NCBI GenBank assembly: GCA_027886175.1
Contig: JAJNNQ010000026.1
Span: forward strand, 24,694,001-24,758,000
DNA from: Phylloscopus collybita
Lineage: Eukaryota > Chordata > Aves > Passeriformes > Phylloscopidae
DNA length: 64,000 nt
Direction: 5' to 3'
Positions 1 through 13,703 of the stretch are shown one piece after another; position 1 is the first letter of the stretch, and every line of letters begins with the position of its first letter. The translations under genes and the position numbers were made by a program. Under the pieces are notes generated by a model. It saw only the letters and a program-made list of their open reading frames with translations. It did not search any database and was not told the DNA's origin.

Positions 1-2090
1 TCCCAGACAGGCTGTGTAATTAAATTTTCCTCATAGAAACTGATGAAGAAAAGATGGCAATTCATACTACTGTACATGTGAACTTTTGCAGCAGCTCAAG
101 AGCTGAATGACTGAATTGTCAGGACTCTTCAGTCAACATCAGTCGCAGGAGCACTAAGTAGCAGGAATGAAAGTAACTCAGCTTTAATAAAGAAGACATG
201 GATACTTTTTTCTTTTTGTTACTTCACACTACACTGTCTTGCTTGCTCTTATACAGGGGAAAAGGTACTAAGTTGTTTTTGTTTTGCTTTGTTTTTTACC
301 AAGCATGATGTTTATGCATGCCTACCATCTGGGCTCTTAGCATGTCTTAGCAAAAACTGAGCATTAAAAACAACAGCTTGAAGGTTGTCATCTGCCAGAT
401 CTCCAAGCCTTTGGCGTGTAAAGCCCCCCCCCAACCCCCATCCCCATCACTAGGTGTATAACTGCAAACTTTGTGTTTTGTTTGCTACACCAGTTTTGGT
501 GGGGGTTTTTTCCATGCTGGACCATTTTAAAAATTACATTTCTTTACAGCTTCATGATATTTATGTTGCAAAGTTTTCCCCTTCTGGGGAGATAAAAAGC
601 GGAGGAAGAGATGACTGCTGGAAAGTTGAGAAATTTAGGAGTGTAGTGCTGCTGAGGTGCAGCTACTATGAACTGCTGTGGAGGTTCAAGGCACGCACAG
701 CACTGAATGCCTGGTGGTGTTTGCTTGTCCACCTCTCCATTCACTGAACAGCTCCCTGTTGCTGTCCATTGCTGGGCTATCAAAGAACTTCGTAAGCTAA
801 ATGGCACAACAACAGAGAAGTCCCCAGCAAGTCCCATTCTTCTTATTCATGATGTAAAATTCAAGCTGGGCTGCAGTTCAATGCAATGAACTTCAGTTAC
901 AGGGCCTTTGCTATGTGAGGATCAGCATGATTTACACTGATTGGCTAATGGCCGTACTAGAGAGACTGAGCTTGCAAAAATCATTCTTGCAAAGCGTTTG
1001 CTTGTGAAAAGAAGTTCTGTCTCCTAACTGCTGGTGAGCATGATGGTGTTTCAGTAATCTAGGCAGCAGAGTTCTGAGCAACCCAGCTCCTGTGCTCCAA
1101 GAGCAACATCTCGTGGTTAACCATTTCACTCTCTTGGTTCATGTCATTATCTCACAGCTCCTATTAACTGTGCTTATGAAAATTATACCTCAGGTTAAAT
1201 TGGTTCTTTTCCTACTCTTCTTTCCTCCTGAGGTCTGCATCAGTCTTATGCAGAGCCCTGATGTCAGCAACACATGGTATGGATGCCATTTCTATTTGTC
1301 ATCATTTATTTCCTTTGGTTGAGTTTAGGTCTAAGAGGCAGAAATAAATGATATTTCTATCTATCAGAAATTCCTGGTGTGTATATATATAAAATATATG
1401 TATATCTATAATAACTTTATGACTATTTACCGAAAATAAGAGTAAAGGTCACTGCATCAGTATGACTGCCTGGGACGCATTACACATTATCAGCTTTCCT
1501 GAGAAAATGATTACTTAGAATTATGAGTCAACATTGTATTGCAGGTGAAACTTATCCTGGTTATCCTAATTCAAAATTGCTTGAAATGAACTTTCTGTGT
1601 GACACGATTTTCTCAAAGGTAGAAGACCAGCAGCCAAATTTAGCTCTATACTCATAAATTAGGCAACAGTTAATTTTTCTTTCAAAATCTTACCTGTAGA
1701 ATGGCTGCAGCCACATGCACCTAGATCTAAGTCTTGATGCTACAGTAGCAATGCTTCTGTACTTTGAAACAATAAGGAAGCACACAATACAAAATCCAAC
1801 TTTGTGATATGACAAATCCCCATGGATTTCTATCTGTTTTAGTTGTCTCTAGCATGCTGGCTTGAGAACAATAAGACACAGTCACATCAGTGCTATTTTT
1901 TCTGTTTTGCATTTATATACTTTTTCAACCTAGAAGACATCATGCCCACAAATACTCACTGCCACCACATTCTCTCTGAAACCATCAGAATTGTGCCTCA
2001 GGCACAAGTGTTGCCATTTGAACAGCACAATGTGTCCTTAGTTCGCACACAAAATTAAAAGAACTCAGAGTTGGTTTAGATCAGATATAC
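1..2090. other. Intergenic, no gene recognised
   Basis: AT-rich sequence with a C-rich run at 425-447 and a (TA)n-like run at 1381-1411. Short open frames on both strands look random. No recognisable repeat family. Confidence 0.6.
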
Positions 2091-2094
2091 AGAA

Positions 2095-2320
2095 GGAATT
2101 CTTTAAGTGAGGCACTTGTAAAGGCACTTGTGAGGCACTGGCACAGGTTGCTCGGAGACACTGTGGATGCCCCATCACTGGGAGTGTTCAAGGCCAGGTT
2201 AGAAAGGGCTTTGAGCAATCTGGTCAGCGGAAGGTGTCCCCTGCACATGGCAGAGGGGTTGGAGCTAGATATCTTTAAGGTTCCCTCCAACACAAGCCTT
2301 TCTATGTCTCTATGATTGCT
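2095..2320 (+). mobile_element. CR1 LINE 3' end fragment
   Basis: The stretch has the typical CR1 tail order: GAGGCACTGG-ACAGGTTGC, then GTGGATGCCCCATC, TTCAAGGCCAGGTT, CAATCTGGTC, and a CTATGTCTCTATGATTG end. It is a 5'-truncated, non-coding remnant in plus orientation, similar in subfamily to the copy at 48875. Confidence 0.9.
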
Positions 2321-2470
2321 GCAGACAGCTCTTTAATATTCTCACCACTGCTGGGAATTAAAAGAATAGATCTCATTGGGTCCAAACATATAAGACATGT
2401 ACTATTTTTGGCCCATAGTCCATAGCACTAAATCACCTATATGGAAGTCTGAAGAGACTTGTCAGATAAT

Positions 2471-2502
2471 AGAGGAGCTTACATGGCAATGTAAGCTCCT
2501 CT
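2471..2502. repeat. Perfect 14-bp inverted repeat with 4-nt loop
   Basis: AGAGGAGCTTACAT (2471-2484), GGCA loop, ATGTAAGCTCCTCT (2489-2502). All 14 pairs are complementary. Confidence 0.95.
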
Positions 2503-4916
2503 TACCTCAGCAGTAGCCAAACATGAATCTTTCAGGAAGAGTGTATGATACATACCACTCTTCTCATGACTTGCATCTTAGGGAAATCCTGAACCAGGAT
2601 GATTTTATGCATTTAATAACTTTCAATAATTTCTAACCTATGCTCTTATGCAGTCTGCTCCTAAAGCTACAAGAACATCCCCATCAGCCTATGTCAAGGA
2701 GTTCTCTGTGGATGCCTGTAAGCAAGACAAAACTTGATCAAACATTACATTTATGGGATTTGGCACCTTCTTGCTCTTTTACTGTGAAGGAAAAAAGGGA
2801 ATCAATCAATCAGTCAATCAATCCCTATTCATCCTGTCTATTCCTTGGCCTACTTTCTAAATCTTAGTAAGACTCCCATGGCCACCCTTTGTCCAAACTA
2901 AAGAGATGTAGCTTCTTTCTTTAGAGTGACACAAGGCCTTTGATGATCTTGCTACCCTTATTTGAATCTTTCCTAGCCCTACAGCTTTTCTAAGATGTTC
3001 TTTAGGGGGAGGTGCAGGAAGTATCAGGATAGGACACATTACCCAGGACTTGGGAAAGCATGGATTTAAACAGAGACAGGATGGAGTTATCTGTTTTGCC
3101 TTTCTCAGGAGTCACTTCTGAACAATGAGCTGTTGTTGCCATGGAACAGTCACAGCCCCCAGGTTTTATTCCTGAATGATGGTCATCAGAGGCTCTTAAC
3201 TTCATCAGGAGTAGAGTCAGGAGTGCTTTATGTGCATCTTTAGCCATATGCATATACACATATACACATATGCTTAATCATTATTTGACACCTAGCTGAT
3301 GATTTTCATAAAGCCTTTCTACAATTCTTCTGGCAGTTTTGTCTTCCTCCAAATAATTTTGTACCATCAGCAGACATTCATATTCTCAAACTTTGAAAGA
3401 ACTGTTCTTCAGAATAGTTCATTAAACACTGTGAGTTGTTTAAAGGACTATAATAATTTAAATATGGGGGAGAAAATCTGACACTGTCCTTATAGCAGGG
3501 TGTCCATATACACAAGCACATACATGTTGGACTATACATATGAACACCATGGATATAGTAGCTATGCTATTATCAAGCATTGATGTGAGCTCTCCTACTT
3601 TCCTAAAAGGTGAGATTGGAGGCAGATGCCTTTCTGGAGAAGAATCTTCTGCTCTTATTTCATATGGGCTATAAGAAGGAAATGCCTTCCTAGGAAACTG
3701 ACAGTATCCTTTCTGGAGTCACACTAGATCAGTACATGCACATATTCCTCGATTCAGTGACCTCTTATCTCTCTAGTCTCATTTGCAAACATTTAATTGG
3801 CCTATAAACATCCATATGACTTCAGAACAGGAATCTCTAGGAGTTTTATACAGTGTGCTTCCTGGGAGAAGTTGGGTGAATTCCACATCACTGGAAGCTG
3901 ACTTCTCTAACAGCCTTAAGAAAAGGAGACAGCAATAAAACCATTATCTTTCTAGAAGGGTTGCATTTCCTCCATCTTTCTTGAGCAATAAAGGCATTAA
4001 TTTCTCAGCTAGAGAAACCAAAAGCTACCATTCAGACTGCCAGCTTTGGCTAGGCAGACACTGGGAAATACCAGGCCCATGTTGAAGCCTGCTCAGCTTT
4101 TAAACAAGTTCTGAAACAGTGTCTTTGGCTTATGAGAATGTCATGGTAAAGTAGGATTTGACCCTTATATCTGAAGTCTACATGAATAATGAATCCAGTT
4201 AATTTAAACATGCTTAGCCTACCTTGAATCTCAAGTGATTGAGGGTAAATATGTGCTTAAAATACTTTGGTTATGTCTGAAAAAAAATCAGCCTCTTGTT
4301 GATGATAACCCTTTGAATAAATTACCAAATTAATCGAGAGGCAACAGACCTGCCATGAAATTTAGTCTGTCACTGGAACTAGGCCTGTTTTAAATTTGCT
4401 TCTGGTGACTGAGTTAGATAGAAGGCAAGTGTCTCTGAACTTCTGCCCCAAATCTTGATGCAAAACAGTTGTTCTGAGAAGCCCCTCCCTAAAAACCTAC
4501 CCAAAGCATCATATTTAACTCATATCTTCCTGTTCTTTGTTTCAAGAAACCTTGGGGTAGCATTTAAAGTGATTTTTTGGCAGGTGCTGCTCACTAGCTG
4601 AAGTAGGGGGAGCGTTCATCTTCATTTTAAATCAAGGACATTTTGTTAGAGATATTATGCTGCCTGACTATATCTCAGCTGTTGCAAATGTGAATGCAAA
4701 CATGTGCCATCTGGAGTTATAACCAAATATGAGACTAAAATATTAGCACAGAAAGTAAATAACAGCTCAGCGGTGCTCCTCAGGCAGAAGAGGCAGAAGA
4801 CAGGATGACACAGGAACATATTTCTTAACTCTTCAGTTTCTTATAAATCTAAAGAAGCAATAGATTTCTTTGCATATATGTGCATAAATAAACCCAGAAG
4901 GGCTCTTCATGTTAAG

Positions 4917-4978
4917 AAAGCAAACAAGCAAACAAGCAAAGCAAGCAAGCAAACAAACAAACAAGCAAAAACAAACAA
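4917..4978. repeat. (AAAC)n/(AAGC)n microsatellite
   Basis: About 60 bp of alternating CAAA and CAAG tetramers with a few interruptions. Confidence 0.95.
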
Positions 4979-7625
4979 ATCCAGCTGCATAGGTAAACTC
5001 TTTCCATTATTTTTTTAATAGCTCTAACCTGCCTCGCAGTAACATGGGGTCAGAGCCTTCTTCTCCACTTTGCACACCATAGCAGATGTGCTGCTTCTGG
5101 GACATCTCTCCCTTGGTGACAGGTAAAGGATTGTTTAAGTCATATTTGGAAATGGACATGAATCTAGAGACATGAACAGCTTTTAAGCTGCCCAACACCA
5201 ATTGTTTGCCTTCTTCATACTAAAATTTTTACAGGAGTAAATCGGCAATTTTTTTGTAAGGGCACACCTTGGTTTGTAGAGATCCTAAAATAAACCAGAA
5301 GTGACCTTGTAGAGGTTTGTGCTGTATTTTCTCCAGCTCCCCCACTGAGGAAATGGTGTTTGTGCAGTCACCCCTACCAGTGCTGGGACAGGCACCATCT
5401 GTCATTTTAAATACAGATAGATGTACCACTTATTATTGCTCAGCAAGTGAAAAATGCTGCAAAGCACAGTTAGAAAATGCTCCTGGCTAGCAATGCCATC
5501 TCCAGAGTGGCACTGAAAAGCAACTCCTCCTTCAGCCCCCTCCCCTGCTGAGAAGAGTGGTTTAGATGATAAACTTTTTAATGTAGTACACAGCCCACTG
5601 TCATATTAAAGTTTAGTCTGTCTTATATTATTGAAGATAAATGCCTAATCCAGTGATTAACACTCTATAAATACCACAGATGAGTGAGTGAAGGTTAGAT
5701 GGCAGATTAGATATGTGGTGTATATCTTCATACTTGCCTTTATACATTTAATTTATGAACAGGTTAGCAAGGCCCAAGAAACTGAATCCCAAACTCTTCC
5801 ACTTTATTTTGAAATGTATAGGGGACAAAAAGATCAGAAGATGTCTTCTGTGAGAAACACAGGACTAACGTACTGAATTTTCCCTGTGACAAAATTAACT
5901 TCCCTTGCTGTTTGCCATAGGATAACTTCTCTACCAATAATTCTTGATTTAAATATCTGTCTATTCAGCTTGGGGGAAAGGAATAAAGCAGTTCTATCTC
6001 AAAATTTGGATTTTCTAAGACCTCAGAATACTTAAAACCAGAAAATTCTCTGGTATTACATACGATGGGTACTCAATCTGTTAAACCTTTAGCTGACTGG
6101 CAGCACTGAAGGCCAATAAGGGCATGAGTCTGTCTGCCTTTGGGCAATTATTTCTTTAGAAACAGGTCTGACAAAACTGGGGAGAAAGAAAAGATGTTGA
6201 GTTGTACTGTAAATTGTAATTTTTTTATTTTTCTATCTCCATGTTAGAGGCTCAGCTGTCAAGATACATTGTAGAAAGAGCCAGCTTTCTAAGAACCATG
6301 GAGTCCAGCAGGGGTAAAAAAGAAAGATTGAAAACCTTACCAGAGAGTATGTATGGTTTTGAGCCAACAGTCCTGTGAAATTAAGGCTAAGGAAATGGAT
6401 TTCAAATGCTCAAACCCATAGAAGGATAGTCACAGTGTGTCTGTAGAAAGAACTAGAATGTTGAGAGAGTAGAAGATTCTGAAACCTGAAAATGTTAAAT
6501 AATACAGGTTAAAAATAGAAAGGAGGGAAGGGAGGGAAAGATCAATCTGAGCACATTTAATAAGAACAGATTATGACAGGATAAATGCAAATAGTTGTAT
6601 GAAGATGTGAGTTGCTGGGTCAAAGGTGGCCACAAGACACAGGCACTTCCATGCTGTTCAGTGGTAGTTTGAAAGATATTCAGACCTTCTTTTGGACCTG
6701 TTTCTGTACACAATAAATGACTTAGTATTGAAACTTCAGTGTTGCAAGATCAACTGCTGCTTACTCTGGCATTTGTGTTATTTCTGTCACTATGAAAAAC
6801 AGCTCTGAGATTTTTGGAACCATGCACATTTGCAAAAATCATATTTTTGAAAAAGAAGTCTGGCTTCATTTGTCTCATAAAAGTCTGCACTTCACCACTT
6901 TTTCAAAAAAACACTATTATTTTATGGTCAGTGGAAACTCCATTAAAGTGTTTCAGGAAATCATCAGATCGTTAGAGCAATGGAAACTGAGATGTATGCA
7001 ATGTACTGATTTGAAACACATTATAAAACTGGGCAAGAAATCAAGTGTGTAACATTCTCCTTTGGGACTCACACAGTTCTAGTGTGATTTTGTCATGCTA
7101 CATGCCAGTGACTTCTCCTAGCTTGCACTGGCTACTGGAAGGTGTTTTTCCTTCAGAGATTCATCCCTTGCCACCTCTCAAACCAGCCTTTGAAACTAAA
7201 CAGAGACATACCTTTTTCTCCCTTAGCTACCCAGGGAGACATATGTAGGAGTTTTGTCCTCAGGAGTGTCTGATACCTAAATGTCCCATCCTGAAGGGAA
7301 TAGACACCTTATAGTCCTGCCACTGTGCATTGAAATTGTGCTCAGAAAGACAAGGTTTGAAACCCGCAAATCAGATCAGTTTAACTGCAAGGCTTGTGTG
7401 AATGCATTGAGGTGGTGAGAGCTCTGTGATAATCTATGGGAGGTCACATCCAAACTCAGAAGGACTGAATTTATACCTCCAGGACCTGTTTCTCTTTATA
7501 GCACAGATCCAACAGTGCAGGTCATTCTGGCCTAAACCTCCCCCCTTTTCTCCCTCCTTCTGCCTCATATGCTTCTAGTTCATTAGGTCAAGCAGGGAAG
7601 GCCTTAGAATTTCCTTCCATTAAGC

Positions 7626-7651
7626 CAGATGGCATCCCTTGATGCCATCTG
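7626..7651. repeat. Perfect 11-bp inverted repeat with 4-nt loop
   Basis: CAGATGGCATC (7626-7636), CCTT loop, GATGCCATCTG (7641-7651). Confidence 0.95.
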
Positions 7652-10600
7652 TTGTGCACCTTAAACATCTTTTGGACAGGGCAGAAGGATTTCTCCTTGC
7701 ACAGTTTACAGCTATTCCCATGTGAGCCAGGATTTACCAAGTTCTCATCTCAGTGTGAAGTAGAAGTGATCTGGGAAATGCCCAAATCCCATTATACAAA
7801 TGTTCCATGTTAGAACTCCTACTCTGAACCCACACCAAGTACCCTGCCCATCATGCATTACAAGATTTCATAAGTGTGAACAAATGACACAGCTCATCAT
7901 TGATCTCATTTGAGACTCGACCTGGCAGCAACCACACTTATGGGGGTGACAGTACTTTGGAGGGTACCTCGACCCAGTTCCCAGCTCAGTGTTTGGAGAG
8001 GCTTTTGGGACAAGCTGTGCTAAGCTGGCCCAACAGGTCCCATCCTCTGGTAGGAGGTCACAGAGGCCTTCAGAGCTCTGTGCTCCTGCCCAGTCCCCCA
8101 CACTTCTGCAGGCAGAGTTTGGAAAGGGCAGCACTCACCTTTGCCCTGCTGTCATCACTTTACTAATAAACTATAAAGTGTGACAAAGAGTAGATTTGTT
8201 TTTCAGAACAAATGTGGAAATGGAACACCCAGTAGAAAACAAACCTGGGAAAATTTTAATTTCACACATGTTTTCTCTTGAGTAACTATCCACAGGGGAT
8301 GTTTGGTTTATTGTGACTTCAAGTCACCTTTAAATCCCAAAAACCTGGGGCAAAAATGAAGTTAAAAAAAAATAAGGAGAAAAGTAATTCTGGTTTTATT
8401 TGTAATGTCAAAACAAGACATCGCTTGAAAAACTTTTAAAGTTAAAAAGAAATGTTAAATATATATACAGACAGCATGCAGAACAGCTAAAAAGATTTCT
8501 TTTTGGAAGAACCACCCCCAGCCCCAATTCATGTGTTCACAGCAAGCAATATGGTTTGAAAAAAAAGCGAACAGTGTTGTTTTATTAGCTGGCCTTCCTC
8601 ACCTTCTGTTTGAGTTTGGGTTTCAGTGTGCCCAGAGGATTAGCAGATTGCTAATACAGCCTCATAAAACATCTTGACCCAAAATATCATTTCAAGCAGC
8701 AAGAGAACAGAAAAAAAATCAGTAAACAATAGAAAATCCCATTAAATAATATAGCAGGAGGGGAAGAGGTCTCTGGAATATCAAACTTTCTGAAAAATGA
8801 ACATTTTGATAAGGATAAGGGCAAGATTAAGTGTGAGGTCTTGGTGCATTCTGCTACATATTAAGTCCTGACACTGACATCTCGACAGATAGAGGCATTT
8901 AGAAGTGAATAACTAAAGAAGAAAACTGGCAAGCAAATAAAATTATTGGTAAAAATTATTACACTTTGTTATTTGTTTTCACTGTTATTATTTATTAAGA
9001 AATTAGCACTTCACTGCCTGAGTCAAGAGTTTACTATGGAAGTGTTAATCTCCATGAAGATAAAATAGAGGAAGATGGAAAAGACTTTTCCCCCTTTAAT
9101 TTTCTTTTCTAACACTGAAATAATTTCCTTCCTGCAAATAAGCATTGCTATCTCTGATGTCCACAAGAAACCACACAAGTGGTTGGGTTTGGATGTGCCT
9201 TAGCTGCACATAGCTGATACTATGATTCAAAACTGCTAAAAAGATACAATGACATTTGAAGCTACATCAAAATGGACGTTAATTTACTTTATAAAAAAAT
9301 GTTCTCTGCTAACCCTTTCTTTCCTGCCTTCTGTTTTGTCTGCTTGTTTGTCACTGGATGTTTGAGCAGGTGAAACAACTGGACCTTGACCTTTTTTGGA
9401 TTCATCACAAAAAAATTAATATAAGACATAAACAAGCTCCAGCAAATTACAGGTGCATCCCTGTTTATTGCTCTCAAAGCTCAGAAGATTTCTAAATGTG
9501 AAAGTGAAGAAGGGAGGCAGGTTAACCCTGACAAACAAATATCGTTATTTCTAAGACGGTTGCTGGGATATGCCCTTGTGTATGTGTATCACATAGCAGG
9601 TGCTATTTATGATAGTACACGTAACAAGAGCAGTTTTGATAGGAAAATACTTCCCTGTTCGCAGAGCATTGTGAAGCTTTGCTCCGCCACCCTATTTCCA
9701 GTTCCCTATTTCCTATTTTCTTTTCTCACTCCATTGTTGGACAAATCCAGGTACACTTTTGAGTCCTTAAATGCACAGCTAGATTAGCTACAAACAGGAT
9801 GATGACCACACACCTGGTAATTCTCTGCAAGAACCCAGCAACTTTTGATCTGACAGTCACCCCCATGAGTATAATATTTATTTTCACCTTAACCATCTTA
9901 AAGGTAAACCAAATTACCCAGATGTAATTGCAAAATCCAAGGACAGAGAATTATATTCGGGTTGACTTCACAGATAGAAAACAACTGATAAGCCACCAAT
10001 ATGACAGCTGACTGCAGTTAACCTTTAACTGGGATCCAGCAGCATCATGTGCTTTTTAATATGCTGCCTTAAAAGCAAAAAAATAACACAGTCCTGTCTT
10101 GTTTATGGAAAAAGTAAAATTAATGGAAAACGTTAATCTCTGGTCTAACACAACCATGTTTACCCTGTAAAACCACAGTGCAGTGAGTATTATTCAACAC
10201 TGAGTCTCAAGTTGGACTGCTTTGGCTTTGCCTTTACACTGTGAAACCAGTACTTTAATGTTCACTTAGCAGACGTAAAAGGTGTTCTTTTAAAAAAAAT
10301 CATTTACACATATATGTATTTAAACACAAGCAGGCACTTCTCTCCAGTGTTACGTAACTCTAATATTAATTTCCTCATTTATCTTCATGGGAGATACAGG
10401 GCAGGAAAAAAAGAAAAGGTAAACTGTGTAACCTCACTTATAAATTTATTAACAGAGTCCTTTGCACCTTCAACCCTGTGTTCCACTGCATGTAGATATT
10501 CCAGGCAGTTTGAGTTATTAGTATTTCCATGGGAAAGGGTTATTTGGGGAAGTGCTGCTGTACAAGGCAGAACTAGAAATACAGAACAGGTTTGCAATGA

Positions 10601-10718
10601 CCGTTCTGTGGACACAGAGATGAAATCTGTATCTCACTGCAGCAGAGACAGTGGCCAAGGGGACCACCTATGGTAAAGTAAGAACTTGAATGAAAAACAT
10701 GCACTGGAGAGGCTGAGG

Positions 10719-11300
10719 TGTTTTGCTGGTTTTAGCTGGGGTGGAGTTAGCTTTCTTGAAGTGGCTTGTAGGGGGCTGTGTTTTGGACTTGTGCTGAATG
10801 CAGGGTTGACAATACAGAGATGTTTTTGTTATTGCTGAGCAGGGCTTACACAGATCCAAGGCCTTTTTTACTTTTTGTACTGCCATGCTGGGGAGGAGAC
10901 TGGGGGTGCCTGGCAGATTTGGAGGAGCTGAAACAGGTGGCCTCAATGGATCAAAGGGATACTCAGGACCATATGACTTCATGCTCAGTATATAAGATGG
11001 GGAGGAGGAAGTGGGGGGACGTCTGTAGTGATGGTGTTTGTCTTCCCAAGTCACCACTAGGTGTGATGGGGCCCTGCTCTCCTGGAGATTGCTGAACACC
11101 TGCCTGCCCATGGCAAGCAGGGAATTCATTCTTTGCTTTGCTTGTGTGAGTAGCTTTTACTTTCCCTATCAAACTGTCTTCATCTCAACCCACGAGTTTT
11201 CTACCTTTTAACCTTCCAATTCTCTCCCTAATCCTGCAAGTGGGGGAGTGAGCAAGTGGCTGCGTGGGGCTTGGCTGCTGGCTGGGGTTGAACCATGGCA
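10719..11300 (+). mobile_element. Solo LTR of an avian ERVL-type endogenous retrovirus
   Basis: The stretch has the ordered landmarks of the LTR family common in songbird genomes: a GGCTGTGTTTTGGA block, a GTTATTGCTGAGCAG block, a TATATAA-like promoter (AGTATATAAGATGGGG, about 10986-11001), GGAGATTGCTGAACACCTGC, then TATCAAACTGTC, and an AACCATGGCA end. No internal retroviral sequence follows, so it is a solo LTR. The same family in divergent form is at 59642. A GGTGT pentamer occurs at 10717-10721 and again at 11301-11305, a possible target-site duplication if the LTR start has mutated. Confidence 0.85.
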
Positions 11301-12865
11301 GGTGTGAAGGTACTAAAAGCTGCCAAGATAATGGATTTATATGAAAGAAAACCAGGAGACAGAGGGATTTGCATGCAGACACTCCTTGTGGCATGGATGG
11401 AGCAACTGGGCAGGAAGAGAGTGGAACTGAAGACTTAGAAGCAGAACTGAACTACCCAGCACCTGAAAGGGAAAGTAGAGTTCACAGACAACTGGAGAAG
11501 AGCCCAGGGCCTCCAAAGGTAGTAAAAATATACCACAAAATATAGCCCAGCCTAATTCTCAGTGCCCTTTTGAACTGTGCAGACACCTGTTGAGTAGTGA
11601 TCTCTTAGATGCCAGTGAACAGGAACCATTCTCTTCTGACTCCTACACCAAACTGCTTAAAAAGGATGATGGAAATATTGCTGGAGCTAATGTTCACAGC
11701 ACATAGTTCTGTTTTCTTTCGAGAAAATTGGTTGCTTAGCTGGTCTGACAGAGGAAAGAGAGAAAACAACTTGTGGAGCTGATCCCTGGGCATTCAGACC
11801 ACATTTTGGTTCAAGAAGCAAGAGACAGTCCCACTGCATGGGCTGGTTGGGGCAATGGGAGACCCTCACACAGCTCACTCAGTGCAACAGCTCTGCAACA
11901 GGGAGACTTCTGGGTTCTCACTGTGGAAATCCAGGGATTTATTTCTATCAATGTTTTTTCTTCAAACATTTTTCTTTCATTAAAACCAGTTGTTGTTTGA
12001 TTTGCAGCCTCTGTGGGGAGTGCAGGCTGCACCTCACTCCTGGCTGGCACAAGCTCAGCAGAATGACTAGCAGTCCCAAATCTCATAGCCTGATCAACAA
12101 CCTCATTCAAAAAAGCTTAAAGAGAGATAATAGTTGGCAAGGAAGCAGCTGACCCAGGAACAAGAGGCATTCATTTTTCCCACCCTTTAGACCAACACCA
12201 GCCTGCCCAAAGTTGTTTTATCGGGTGAAATTTCACCTGTTGCAAAGGAGTTCTGAAAGAGATGAGTCAATGAGAAAGATAAGGTTCTCAAAGAGGCCAT
12301 AAATAACAAATCTAGGCAGCAATGTCACTCCTACATTTTAGGCCACTGAATGTGAGCATAGTGAAGTGCAGTGTGCAGCTATTGAAGCTGAAGCTCAGAG
12401 AAGACACACAGTTTTTCACACAACCTGGTTATAGATTTGACACTCAAACTCATTTTTCCTGTTTCTTTGCCTGGCACCCTGCCAGCCAGGGCCCTTTGGA
12501 GTCCTGGGCTGAGCCCCAAATTAAATCAATTCATATTCTTTCTTGCACTGTAGGACAGATCTCTGCTACTGAAGGAGCACTTAGGAGCCCATTCATGTCC
12601 TGACAAGCCTGCGGTGGCCCAGCCTCTGAAATGCAAACAGAAACACTTTTGGGGCACAACTCCAAGGCCTGCAACACTTGCCAGAGCAGCACACACCTCC
12701 TCCTTTTTATTCCTCTGAGGTAATAAGCTTACATTCAAAGTACCCCTCAGGCAGTTTCACCAGGCAGTGCTTTGAAGGAATCCTGACCTGCTAACAATTG
12801 GTCCTAGCAGGAACAGACGATCCATTGGTTCTTTCGCTTTAGTCAGATCCTCAGTCAACCCTCTC
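11301..12865. other. Intergenic, no gene recognised
   Basis: Mixed-composition sequence between the solo LTR and a CR1 copy. Open frames up to about 100 codons occur on both strands without homology that I recognise. Confidence 0.6.
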
Positions 12866-12867
12866 TG

Positions 12868-13703
12868 CCAAAAAGGCTCTACAGAGGGATCTGGGCAGGC
12901 TGGAGCAATGGGTCAAGGCCAGCTGTAAGATTCAACAAGGCCAAGTGCCAGGACCTGCACTTGGGTGACACCAACCCCTGCAGCTCTACAGGCTGGGGAA
13001 TGGGTGCCTGGAAAGCTGCCCAGAGGAAAAGGACCTGGGAGTGCTGGTGACAGCAGCTGAACACGAGCCAGCTGTACCCAGGTGGCCAAGAGGGCCGATG
13101 GCATCCTGGGCTGTATCAGCAGTAGTGTGGCCAGCAGGAGCAGGGCAGGGATTGTGTCCCTGTGCTCAGCACTGGTGAGGCCGCACCATGAGTGCTCTGT
13201 CCAGTTCTGGGCCCCTCACTACAAGAAGGACACTGAGGTGCTGGCACACGTCCAGAGAACAGCAACAAACTGGTGAAGGGGCTGAAGCACAACTCTTATA
13301 ATGAGCAGCTGAGGGGGCTGGGGGCATTTAGCCTGGAGACAAGGAGGCTCAGAGGATACCTTTTATTAACCTACAACTCTACAGGTTACTGTAAGGAGGT
13401 TGTAGCTTTTCCCTGGGTGGGGATCAGTCTCATCCCATGTAACAAGTGGTATGGTGAAAGGAACTGCATTTCAGTTGTGCTGAGGAGCTAGATTAGGGGG
13501 AAATTACTTCACTGAAAAGGTGGTCAGACATTAGAATCAGCTGCCTAGGGGAGTGGTGGAATCACCATCCCAGGAAGTGTTTAACAGGCCTGCAAGAGGT
13601 GACACTTAGGGACATCGCTTAGTGATGGACTTCTCAGTGCTGGGTTACCAGTTGGATTTGATGGTCTTAAAGGCCTTTTCCAACTTTAATAATACTATGA
13701 AAA
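12868..13703 (+). mobile_element. CR1 LINE fragment: ORF2 3' part and 3' UTR
   Basis: Plus-strand CR1 with the ORF2 C-terminal region. Translated fragments read as [17 protein letters not shown], then [20 protein letters not shown] and [10 protein letters not shown], followed by the usual 3' UTR (CACTGAAAAGGTGGTCAGAC, then TTGATGGTCTTAAAGGCC) and a short degenerate terminal repeat. Frame breaks and internal divergence after 13360 show that it is dead. Confidence 0.93.

Larger units (their letters stand above)
2321..10718. other. Intergenic, no gene recognised
   Basis: About 8.4 kb of AT-rich sequence. It contains an (AATC)n run near 2802-2822, an (AAAC/AAGC)n microsatellite at 4917-4978, and perfect inverted repeats at 2471-2502 and 7626-7651. 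No exon with convincing homology was seen. Confidence 0.6.

Noticed and set aside
1381..1411. AT-rich run that could suggest a promoter
   Set aside because: A simple (TA)n-like repeat with no gene downstream.
4917..4978. Regular spacing that might suggest a CRISPR-like array
   Set aside because: It is a tetranucleotide microsatellite with no spacers, in a vertebrate genome.
7868..8183. Overlapping open frames on both strands
   Set aside because: Three mutually overlapping frames without homology; no splice sites or initiation context to favour any.
10314..10676. 120-codon plus-strand open frame
   Set aside because: No homology, splice or promoter context. It directly precedes the solo LTR and looks random.
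10668..11129. 153-codon minus-strand open frame
   Set aside because: It runs antisense through the solo LTR, so it is not a gene.
13082..13276. Open frame reading [17 protein letters not shown]
   Set aside because: It is a piece of CR1 ORF2, not a host gene, and is annotated with the CR1 copy.
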